Shown one piece after another: positions 40,246-49,995 of a stretch of DNA of 64,000 nt. A program made the position numbers and the translations under genes. Location: NCBI GenBank assembly GCA_022828595.1, contig JAKGHH010000004.1, positions 78,892,270 through 78,956,269 of the forward strand, read 5' to 3'. The notes under the pieces are model-generated. The model was not told the DNA's origin, ran no database searches, and was given only the letters and a program-made list of their open reading frames with translations. Within the stretch, counting starts at the first letter, position 1. The number at the start of each line of letters is the position of its first letter. The DNA comes from Nelumbo lutea (Eukaryota; Streptophyta; Magnoliopsida; Proteales; Nelumbonaceae).

Positions 40246-42390
40246 AGTTCCATTTTTGAATTACGTTCGACTTGATCCCTTTCAAAGGGGTACGTAGAGC
40301 AGCTCGTCTCATGGGTTTGGCCACTTCCATATATAAAGTATTTTTCCCCCATTTCTCTTTCCCTTGCCTGAGATGCTTACTTATAAGGCAATGACTAGTC
40401 CATTCAGAGTTGTCTACAGGCAGAGTTTGCCTTCTCTCAGAATCCCAAAAGCATGCATGAGGAAAGTTAGTTGTTGATCAAAAGCTCTATAGTTAAGATT
40501 CCTGTTTACCTCTCAATCCATAATAAAGCCGTCCTTGTCCAAATTGGGGCAAAATTGCAACAGCCAAAGCATAACACATTCCCTTTGAATGTTGCCTGAG
40601 CCAGCACAGAATAAAGGCACTATCCTAACCTAGTGCTCTATCGATTAATCAACGAAAGGACTGGAGGCCACCATCGGTTATTTCTCTTTCCTCATCGATC
40701 CCTTGAATTTGTAAAAGTTGCTAGTTAACTAGTTGAACTTATACATTAGACCTTTTTTTGGCGAACTAGCCAAACCTACATAATGCACCCCAGGGATCAT
40801 AAAAGGGCTAAAAGACAAAATCAAAAAGAAAAAAAGAAAAAAAATGAACAAAAGAAAGAGATAAGAGAGGAAGGAGAATGCCCTAAGGGTTTTGCTCGAC
40901 GTATACTATACTCGACATATGCTTCTTCAATATGCAACATGTAGTCAATAATGAAGGTAGGCCATCATTGGCCGCTTGCTTGACCTTGTACATTCAATCC
41001 TGATAATATGTAGTAAAATCCTCTAGTTGGTCCTTTGAGCCTTCCTATCAGCCTTTCGCAATAAACATCTTCTAGTGAATGGGTGTCAAAATAAGCAGAA
41101 TGCGATTAGAGCAATCATGAGCAAAAATAGAAAAGGAGAAGATAGAAGAAAAAAGAAATTTTGGTAGCTTTGTTGAGAATGAAATACTCAAGTAAAGTGG
41201 GGCAGTTATCAAGGAAGATTAATGCAAACGTTGAATTGACAAATGAAAAATCAAGAAGCAGTCAGGAGATACTGGGGCAATTAATATGATTTTATCATTA
41301 CGAGAGCTTTTTTGATGACACCCACATGTAGTTTTGATTTTCCCTACCCATTTATATTTCATCCCAAAATAAAGTCCTCCCTGATCAATAAGAAGGCATG
41401 ATTCATGTTGATGAAGAATGTGAAGAGCAATCTCCATCCATATGGCTAGGAAGAAAAGCCTTGATAAAAATCAAAAGAAAAGGCAAAAAAAAAAAAAAAA
41501 AGAATGATGATGAAAATATGATGATAATAGCAAATCCTGAATCGAATTTCCTAAGAGGTGGTCCATGCACTTGATGCCTTCCATTAATTGTTATTTGGGC
41601 CTCTTAAACCATCATTTGTAACCTCCATCTCAAACCATGTTTTGTCTTAACAAGTAAGACCTCATTGACCTTTGAAAAATTGGCAAATTAGCACTAGATA
41701 GACCTATTTGGCCAGCAATGTAGGACCATAGTTGTCACTCACTCCTTTTTAGTATCAGTTTCATAGCCCACCATTGTTGTTAACCAAAAAAAAAAAAAAA
41801 GAGGAGAAAAAAGAAAAAAAAACACAAAAAAAGAGAAAAAGAAAAAAGAAGACTGGGGCAAACCCCCTCTAGTAAAGGCTCTTCTTATAGTGAATCCCTT
41901 TTCCAACAACTTATAATTCCATCATGCATGCCTTTGAATTCAATGAGTTTTGAGTAATGACCTTGAAGAGAGGATACACAGTCTCATTTGATGCGAACTA
42001 GACATAGACCATTTGGACATGATTACTCATATATAAGTTGAGATTGAAGGCACTTTTGCCCCTAAGTTTTGAACCTTTTTCTTACCATTCCCATATTTCA
42101 TATCCTTGTGCACTACTCAATAATTGAATACTTGTGCCACAATTTGAGATGTCTTGACCTTTTCAATGCATACCTAGCTTTTATCTTGGCTCTTCCATCA
42201 CATCATATACTTTTGCTTGCTTATATGTTGGTTCTTTTTAGCTATTTCGTGCAAACCATTGCTATATTTTTCAAAAAAATCTCTTCAGCTGTTTATTTCA
42301 CACTTCGGTGTTCTACTTCTTGAGTCCATAATTTGATAGAAGATTTGTCACTTAAAGTATCTGAATTCCAACTTCATTGATAATATTCAT
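40246..42390 (+). mobile_element. Interior of copy 2, non-coding
   Basis: Contains A-rich runs near 41486-41502 and 41787-41850. Stops are frequent in all frames and no gag or pol motif is present. Confidence 0.5.
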
Positions 42391-42394
42391 TAAA

Positions 42395-43395
42395 ACTCCG
42401 TTGGTCATGTTAGTCTCTTTGGTTTGACCCATGTCAAAAAATTTCGTTGGTCATGTCAGCATCTATGCTTTGACCTGCGTTAGAAAATTCCGTTGGTCAT
42501 GTCAGCCTCTACGTTTGACCCGTGTTAGAAATTCTGTTGGTCATGTTAGCATCTATGCTTTGACCCACGTCAAAAATTCTATTGGTCACGTTAGCCTCTA
42601 CGCTTTGACCCGTTCCAGAAATTCCGTTGGTCATGTCAGCCTCTATGCTTTGACTAACATCAGAAATTCCGTTGCTTATATCAGCCTCTATGCTTTGACC
42701 CGCGTTAGAAAATTCCGTTGGTCATGTCAGTCTTTATGCTTTGGCCCACATTAGAAAATTTCGTTGGTCATGTCATCCTCTATGCTTTGACCCACGTATC
42801 CGTTCATCATGTCAGCCTCTATGATTTGACCCGCGTCAGAATTTTCGTTGGTTATGTCAGCCTCTATGCTTTGACCCATGTTAGAAAATTCCATTGGCCA
42901 TGTCAGTCTCTATGCTTTGGCCTACGTCAGAAAAATCCGTTGGTCATGTTAGCCTCTATGCTTTGACCCGCGTCAGAAATTCCGTTGGTCATGTTAGCCT
43001 TATGCTTTGACTTGCGTCAGAAAATTCCGTTGGTCATGTCAGCCTTTATGCTTTGACCCACATAAAAAATCCATTTGTCATGTCAGTCATTATGCATTGA
43101 CCCGCATTAGAAAATTCCATTGGTCATGTCAGTCTCAATGCTTTGACACACGTCAGAAATTCCACTGGTCATGTCAGCCTCTATGCTTTGACCCGTGTCA
43201 AAAAATTCTGCTAGTCATATTAGCATCTATGCTTTGACCCGCGTCAAAAAATTTCATTGGTCATGTCAGCCTCTATGCTTTGGCCCACGTCAAAAATTCC
43301 GTCGGTCATGTCAGCCTCTATGCTTTGACCCGCGTCAGAAAATCTCGTTGGTCATGTCAGCTTCTATGCCTTGACCTGCGTTAAAAATCCCATTT
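42395..43395 (+). repeat. Minisatellite, about 22 units of 45 bp
   Basis: Each unit has the core TTGGTCATGTCAGCCTCTATG followed within a few bases by CTTTGACCCGCGT, with 44-46 bases per unit and 10-25 percent divergence by eye. Two more diverged units lie at about 43795-43905. Tandem arrays in the 3' untranslated region are a known trait of Ogre-type elements. Frames through the array (42431-42754, 43007-43237) are by-products. Confidence 0.9.
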
Positions 43396-44268
43396 GTAAA
43401 TCTTATTTCTTTGATCAACACTAGTTTTAATTGAATTAATAGAGATGATATAAATGATAATAAAAAATTAGTGAAAATAGAAAAAAAACAAAAAAATATA
43501 TAGAAAAAAAGAGAAAAGAAAGAATGAAACACTTATTTTACATTATGCCATGTTGAAAAGCAGTTATTAAAATCTTTCAAAATGTTCTAAAAAAAACTAA
43601 AGAATATTTGCTGATGTTTTATGATGGTGCTTTGCAAGAATATTGAAGCTTTGTCTTAATGAATGATTTGTTTGACATGCTTTTCTTAGTGATAGATTTA
43701 CTTTGGTCCAGTTTTTCGTAGTTTTATCCTAGATCCAGTAGTTTTATCCCAGATTCAACTTTAGCGATTTTATCCCAAAACTATTTTTCGTTGACCTACA
43801 TCAAAAAATTTCGTTGGTCATGTCAGTCTCCATGCTTTAACCCACGTCAGAAAATTCCATTGGTCTTGTCAACCTCTATGTTTTGACCGGCGTTAAAAAT
43901 TTTCGCAGTTTTATCCCAGATCCAGTTTTCGCAGATTTACCCTGATTTCGTAAGGTTTTTGATACCTAGGAGGGGCTCTTTTTCAAAATAAATAGTTTTC
44001 ATATTATCAGTTGTTTTTATTGATTTCTTTTATAGCAAATGTACCCTGATTCCGAAGGCTCTTGATAACCTAAGGTGGGTTACATTGCCAAGAATAAAAT
44101 GGCCTAAACATAATGAAGCGGTGATGCACAAGAGCTCTTCTTCTTCTTTGCCTTCCCTCACCGTAATCCTCCCTCATCGTCTCACCCTTCTTTCAAGCCT
44201 GCCCTTCGCAAAAATCTCTACGTGCTTCTTTTTAGTCTTTGTTGTTTCGTAGTCTCCTACCTCATAAC

Positions 44269-44281
44269 AAAGAGGGGCAGC
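44269..44281 (+). other. Polypurine tract of the Tat/Ogre-like element
   Basis: AAAGAGGGGCAGC lies directly before TGTCAGTACCC, the 3' LTR start, as needed for plus-strand priming. Confidence 0.7.
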
Positions 44282-45409
44282 TGTCAGTACCCGATTTTTG
44301 CTCGGTCTGCCGCCTAAGCCTTCAATTCACCCCAAACACCCGATTAGATCCTTCTGACCTCTCCAAAACACCCAAAAACCTAGAAAAAACAAATTTCACC
44401 CAAAGAGCCCTCGGATCCACCGCTAAACCAGCCCAATACCTATCTGATGACCCTGATCGACTCTTACTTACACCTCAACCATTAGATCAAACACAACTAT
44501 CAAGTCCAAGACATCCCAAAACACCTACCATGAAATTTAAACTCAAGATTTCTTCGTTCACCCATCCATCAAACAAAGATTTCATTTCGACCATTCTCGC
44601 ACCCGCAACCCATATCCACTTGATCCGAACACATCTAAACTAATCAAACTTTTCCAATCACCCCAGAATACCAAAAGTCCCCTACATATGAAATTCCATC
44701 CCAAAATACCTTCATTTACCCTCGGTCACACAAAGGTTCCATTTCGAGGCTCTAGATTGACCATATTCTAAATCTGCTCAATCCGGGCCCAATTGGCTCA
44801 ATCTGATTTTACCAATCATCTCAGACTACCCAAAAACCCCACCTGGAGAAATTTCACCCAAAACTGCCTTTATTTTCCCCTTTATTTTCCAATTCGGGCC
44901 TAGTTGGGCCAATCTGACCCCACCAATTGACACAGAATGTCAAAAAATCCCACCCTATGAAATTTCATTCAAAACTACCCCCGTTTGCTTCTTCATCCAA
45001 AAAGATTTTGTTTCGATCAATCTCACTAACCCTCACGCATCGAAACCCTCTTTATGAGTAGACCAATCTTGACCTTCAATTTCTAACCCAGAATCTCAGC
45101 CATCCATCATGAATCCCGGTTTGACCAACCTTTTCCTAAATTATAAAATTACAAAGGCACCCTCTAGCGCCATTTAAAAGAAATTGACTCCTTCATTTTC
45201 GCCCTAAGGCAGAGAAAGGGGAGGAGAGGAATGTTCATCATCTTCCACCTTCGAACCCAAACCAGAGGGGCAATGGCTAGAGGTTCGTCTTCCTTTGATT
45301 CCTTTTGCCCTCTTATTCTCCGATCCTTCTCTTGTGCTCTTCACCTCCCTCACTATCTTCTCTTTCATCGGTAAGCTGTTGTTCACCTTCGAACCCAAAC
45401 CAAAGGTGC
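44282..45409 (+). repeat. 3' LTR of the Tat/Ogre-like element, truncated
   Basis: Starts TGTCAGTACCCGATTTTTGC, a start typical of this gypsy branch. From about 45112 it matches 2981-3300. Near its end a block around CACCTTCGAACCCAAACC (45246) is repeated at 45383, suggesting a template jump, then copia sequence begins at about 45419. Confidence 0.75.
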
Positions 45410-45418
45410 AACGACTAG

Positions 45419-46090
45419 GGAGATATCCGAGAATGGTAGGTCGATTGTTGTATTTGTGTATTACACGACTAGATATTTCCTATGCCGTTAATGTTGTGAG
45501 TCAGTATATGCATGCACCTCGGGTTCAACATTGGGAAGCTATTGAGAGAATACTTGCATAGCTAAAGAAGCACCCCAACAGAGGCATTCTTTTTTCAAAC
45601 CATGAAAATCTGAAACTGGAATCCTATACAAATGCAGACTGGGCAAGGTGTTTAGATGATAGGAGATCTACATCAAGAGTATGCACCTTCATAAGTGGAA
45701 CCTTGATCTCTTGGAAAAGCAAGAAGCAATTGTTTGTGGCTAGGTCAAGTGCAGAGGCTGAGTATAGATCCATGACCCATGGTGTCTCAAAACCACTTTG
45801 GGTTAGATCTCTATTGAGCAAGATTGGGGTGACAGCAGGGGAACCTATGATGTTGTACTGTGACAATCAGGCTGCAATCAACATTGTACATAATCCAATC
45901 TAACATGACAAAACAAAACACATTGAAGTTGATAGGCACTTCATAAGGGAGAGGGTAACCACTGGAGAAGTTTGCTTGCCTAATGTTTCTTCAAAGTCAC
46001 AGTTGGTGGATGTTCTCATTAAAGGAGTTACAAAGAACAAAATTGAATACGATCTATGCAAGTTGGGAATGTGTGACATCTACTCCCAAC
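45419..46090 (+). pseudogene. copia-2 RNase H remnant
   Basis: Homologous to 15711-16380 of copia-1. Readable motifs are RMVGRLLYLCITRLDISYAV, YMHAPRVQHWEAIERILA, then SRSSAEAEYRSM-type RNase H sequence at 45740-45780 and LYCDNQAAINI near 45855-45890. Two or three stops (for example after ERILA) prevent translation. Purine tract CTTGAGGTGGAG leads into the 3' LTR. Confidence 0.85.
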
Positions 46091-46101
46091 TTGAGGTGGA
46101 G

Positions 46102-46380
46102 TATTGAAGTTTGGACGTTTTTTTGTGATTATTTTAGAATAGTTGTGTTATGTTAGGATTTAGATAGGTAGTGGGGCCACAAAAGTTATGTGAGTCCAAA
46201 TCTTATTATGTTTTTGACTCCTATTTGAAGTGTTATATTTTTTATTATAAATAACAAGTGAAGGGGCGGACAGAATAAAGCTTTCCTACTTCTCAAATCT
46301 TTTCTTCTCTTTCTCTCTTCCTTCTCTCTTCAAGAAAACACTCTTTTCTTTTATATTTTTTAATCCAATAGATTTCTACT
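46102..46380 (+). repeat. 3' LTR of copia-2
   Basis: 279 bases starting TATTGAAGTTTGG and ending GATTTCTACT, followed by the target duplication AAGTC. Confidence 0.88.
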
Positions 46381-46385
46381 AAGTC

Positions 46386-46724
46386 AATTCGAACAGCCTT
46401 CAACCGGTGATGAGTTATGACTCACATATTAGCAATGGCAGTGAGATTCCAATTTTATGGAAAATGGTTGTATTTTGGTTTTGAAGATGGGATGTAAAGA
46501 TTTGGGATTTTAAGGCTCTTGGATGTCAAAGGGAATGCTACCATTCAAGTAATTTTGCCCCAAACTTACTTCGGAAAGGCTGCATCATGTCCCCAAGTCT
46601 TTAGGGATCTGTCTGAAGAGATTTTTTTTTTTTGGAACGATTTGGGCATTTGGACAGTTGATAAAGAAAATTAGATGACACCCAAAGGGCATTTGTGTCT
46701 TTTCATATGCCACTTAATGATTAA
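46386..46724. other. No gene seen
   Basis: Short flanking sequence right of copia-2 with a T run at about 46622-46632. No similarity recognised. Confidence 0.4.
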
Positions 46725-46848
46725 TTAACGCCAGGTACTAGATTGACCCACTTTGAAAGTTTGGGTACTAAATTATCGCATTTTAAAGTTCAGGGACCAA
46801 AGTGGCACTAGACCCAAAGAACAAGGTACTAATCGGGAATTTTCCCTT
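46725..46848 (-). repeat. Terminal-repeat-like sequence (inverted partner 31443-31568)
   Basis: On the minus strand begins GGGAAAATTCCCGATTAGTA and continues ACTTTGGTCCCTGAAC and ATGCGATAATTTAGTACC, matching 31443-31568 in inverse orientation. Confidence 0.45.
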
Positions 46849-47087
46849 TTATTTTATCAAGTTTTGAGAAATTAATTCATTGAGCTTGTTTTGATCTTAT
46901 GTGTTATGGTCCCAAGTTATTAAGTCCCCCACTTTAAGTCTAGATTTTCTCCATTCCAGTCTTTGTCTTGAAATAAATCTATTGGGCTCATTTTGGAAAA
47001 GAGTATACATATCTTGTATTTTATATTATTTTATATGTATTTATATTTTATATATTTGCATTTGTATTCTTTCCAAACTAAACCTTA

Positions 47088-47216
47088 GGCTATTTTTGAT
47101 TTGAAGGAAAAGATAAGGAAAGAAAGTGAAAGGGAGAAAAATCTATACAAGATATGTTAAGATTCCCCTACCTTTCACTTTCTTTCCCTCCTTTTTCCTT
47201 CAAACCAAATACAACC
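47088..47216. mobile_element. Tourist/Harbinger-like MITE (129 bp)
   Basis: Inverted ends GGCTATTTTTGATTTGAAGG and CCTTCAAACCAAATACAACC are flanked by TTA on both sides (47085-47087 and 47217-47219), the 3-bp target of PIF/Harbinger MITEs. The body folds on itself through the GAAAGTGAAAGGG / CCTTTCACTTTC arms. A related element abuts on the left (about 46988-47084) and another lies at about 63525-63645. Confidence 0.75.
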
Positions 47217-47756
47217 TTACGGATCCCATTCCAACCCAATTGGTCATCGAGGGTTTTCCATCAAATACTTTAGACACTGGACATTTGCTGATAAAGACAC
47301 AAATAATATCCTACCAAAAACCATCTCAAGTCGTACATGTTAAAAATAATTCTTTTTATCAGGTTTGTTTCCACACAGTATTATTTCTTAGTACATTAAT
47401 TGATTCTTATCTTAAGTTTCTGTGCAATTCTCTGAGTATCACATTTAATTGATTGATTCTTATTTTCAACAGTATTATTTCTTGTACAAAATTTTCACAA
47501 ATAAAAAGGAAACATTATGAAGCTCTCTATGTGCTTGACTAGTCTATGACCATATAACAGATAATAGAGGATAAAATGCTTCTCTGTTAATTCGGATTTT
47601 TTTTGGTAAGACTTAATTTGGATGAATGACCCAGATTTTCGTTTTCAACATTTTTACAGTATGGTAGCTAAACTGAATTATTACTAGTTAAACTGTACAC
47701 AGATTTTACCATAGTGTATTTATATTATGTATTTTTTTGGTATATATTATTTTTTA

Positions 47757-49165
47757 AGGTAAAATACAAAAAACCTCCTCTGAAGTTTCTGACAATTATA
47801 AAAAAACCTTTCTAATAGTTTCATTTTATCAAAAAATTCCCTTCTATTTAAAAAAAAATTAACAAATACCTACCTTCCGTCAATGACCAAGACGGAAAAC
47901 ATGTATACTTACATTTTTACCCTTTCGTCAATGACACTGTAAATTGCTACTTGCTACTTGTAACAACCCCCAACTTTACTCCACCTGCTGCCTACGACTA
48001 CCATGAACAAAAAAGACAAGTGAACCAAGTCAAACCATGAGTTCAGTTGCTACAGTAACCCAAAATGAAAACCCCCCTCTCCAAGGCCCCAGTAGTCAGT
48101 ATTTGGTTAAGAGGCTAAGTGACCAAGTAGATTGGCATGGCGGACGTTGAGAAACGATGATGTGGCTAATGTTGCTCTTTATTGATATCTCTCAAGCGAG
48201 CGGTCCCGACGTCAGATGACAACTTGTCTGGCATGGTGTGGTCGACGACCTTATGGTCTCTGTTATGTACAGTGGCCCAGATACTGCTTCCCTGCAAACC
48301 CGGTTCCTGCGGTAGACACTGTCCTGGCCGTCATTGGGCCTTGCATTGTCGGTCCACTTCCATTTCCAGAAAAGGAGAGCATTTCTCCACCATCTCTTCT
48401 TCTTCTTCTTCTTGCTCTTCTTTGAGTCTTGCTTCTGTAGTTTGAAATGCAGAGCATCCATGGATTTGAAACTGTCCCGCTTATGCTTATGGGCTTCTTC
48501 TAAGATCTTTTTCTGGAAACACAGAAAATATATGCATTCAAGTATCGTAGGAAGATCTGAAAAGGAAGATTAAAAAATGAAGGAACAATGATAGAAACAA
48601 ACATAAACAGGGTATGACCTGAAAATAATCGATTTGGGGGTCGAAGCCGTAGTCGCTGAAATGCTGAGGCTCCGGCATCGGAAATATAGGAGACTTGTTC
48701 GACCTTTTCCCTCTACCTCTCTCAGCTACATGTATTTCTTCACCTTTGCAGTTCCCACTCAGGATCTCTTTGCATTCTTTTTATCAACCCTTTCACTAGC
48801 TGTTGTAGCAGCCGAATAGAAAAGAGGAAACTGAGAAAAAGAAGAAGTAAAAGGGAGAGAGGGAACCGGGAATGAGGAGAGTCGGAAAGTAACTGTAAAA
48901 GGTAGTATTCGAGATGTTGATGACAATGAACAATATTTCTGATTAATTAAATGGGGTATTTTAGTGAAAATAGATGTACATTAATTCGTAAAAGGGTAAA
49001 ATAGGTATCATCAGTTTAACATTTTTTTGTCTAGGTCATTGACGGAAGGGAGGTATTTGTTGATTCTTTTTTTTTTTTAAAAAGGAAAATTTTAGCTAAA
49101 ATGAAATCATAGGAGAAATTTTTATAATTGTCAGAAACTTCGAGGGAGGTTTTTGTATTTTACCT
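47757..49165. mobile_element. Mutator-like element carrying gene exons (Pack-MULE), 1.4 kb
   Basis: Long terminal inverted repeats (about 47757-47930 and 48990-49165) start AGGTAAAATAC and share TGACAATTATAAAA and CCTCCCTTCCGTCAATGAC-type blocks. The flanks are identical 9-bp copies TATTTTTTA (47748-47756 and 49166-49174), the target duplication length of Mutator elements. No transposase is encoded; the interior is GC-richer than the surroundings and contains two exons of a host gene. Confidence 0.9.
48192..48790 (-). pseudogene. Captured two-exon gene fragment (plant family of unknown function) inside the MULE
   Basis: The minus strand reads an exon ending FPMPEPQHFSDYGFDPQIDY (to 48619, donor GTCATA), an intron of 106 bases, then an exon from 48512: KKILEEAHKHKRDSFKSMDA, a Lys-rich run, RWWRNALLFWKWKW, and SGPLYITETIRSSTTP, to TGA at 48192. 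I recognise SGP-Y-TES--GS-TPY and the FW-KW segment from a conserved plant family without assigned function. The source gene normally continues after SGPLA, so the C-terminus is missing, and the 5' side stops at an in-frame TAA near 48790. Retained intron means DNA-level capture. Expression as a chimeric transcript from the terminal repeat is possible but not shown. Confidence 0.7.
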
Positions 49166-49520
49166 TATTTTTTATTTTAGAATTTAAGGAATACAAAACA
49201 TTTTGTAGCAAATTGAAATTAAATATATATATTTTTTCTAGAAAAGTCTAACAAGGAATTTTGGTAAGAATTCTTGCACATTTGAAATTCGTCTAATAAA
49301 GTGTAACTAAACCTGAAAATTTTGTAGCAGTAGGTAGAAGTTGCCTTCCTCTCGTTCTGATATTAAATTCTGTGAGCAGGAAACTGGTGGCACCAAATAA
49401 ATAAAAAGAGTAGTTGCATAGTTGGAGTGATTATTTGGAGTCATTATTCGGTAGGGGTACAGACGTACAGTTGCAGTCGAATTTGAATGCATGTAACTCA
49501 CATTCTTAATATATTAGAGT

Positions 49521-49995
49521 TAGGGGTGGATTCAAGTCAAATTAAATAGTTAGGGGTGGATTCAAGTCGAATAGCATGTAACTCACATGCTATTCGAACT
49601 TGATTGTTGAAATTGTGTTAGGTTTGAGATCAGCTTGGTTCAAAGTTTACAAGTTTTAGTTCGATTGTAAGTTAAGTTTTTTTAAATAAAAATTATATAT
49701 ACAAATATTTTTATTTTATACATAAAAAATAAGAATTATAAAAATTATTTAATTATATATATAAAAAATAAAAATATTATATATAATAAAAATTATTTAT
49801 TATATATATTTATATATTTATATGCATATGTATATATAATAAAAAATATTTATTCACTATACTAGACTCGATTAGGCTGGGCTCGAGCTCAGTAAACAAG
49901 TTTATATATCAAACTCAAGCTCGATTCAAAGTTTGGTTTAAATCGAACCAAACCGAATAATAATTTGTCAAAAGCTCGACTAATAACCACCCCTA
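49521..49995. mobile_element. hAT-like non-autonomous element
   Basis: Ends TAGGGGTGGATTC and CCACCCCTA are inverted and resemble the MITE at 16818. The left end is duplicated (TAGGGGTGGATTCAAGTC at 49521 and 49551). Flanks do not give a clear 8-bp duplication. The centre is A/T-rich and the right half has CTCGA/GAACCAAACCGAA subterminal motifs. Confidence 0.6.

Larger units (their letters stand above)
35753..45409 (+). mobile_element. Tat/Ogre-like non-autonomous element (copy 2), starting and ending inside its LTR
   Basis: Order: LTR middle and 3' end (35753-37211), primer site, A-rich leader, second A-rich region, minisatellite, purine tract, LTR start and middle (44282-45409). Neither end is an LTR terminus; both lie at nearly the same internal LTR point (the CACCTCCCTCAC region), so the segment is circularly permuted. 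No gag or pol frame exists in the 7-kb interior, as in large retrotransposon derivatives mobilised by autonomous relatives. Confidence 0.75.
35088..46380 (+). mobile_element. copia-2: copia element whose coding interior is replaced by Tat/Ogre-like sequence
   Basis: LTRs 35088-35337 and 46102-46380 both start TATTGAAGTTTGG. They are flanked by identical AAGTC (35083-35087 and 46381-46385), so the outer borders come from one insertion. The leader (35338-35735) is homologous to the copia-1 leader and has an intact primer site TGGTATCAGAGC. After it comes Tat/Ogre-like DNA to about 45409, then copia RNase H to the 3' LTR. The copia gag, protease, integrase and most of reverse transcriptase are missing rather than merely interrupted. 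Confidence 0.88.

Noticed and set aside
42395..43395. Regularly spaced repeats that could suggest a CRISPR array or a repeat protein
   Set aside because: The units are contiguous with no unique spacers and have indels that break frame. They sit inside a plant retrotransposon, so a minisatellite explains them.
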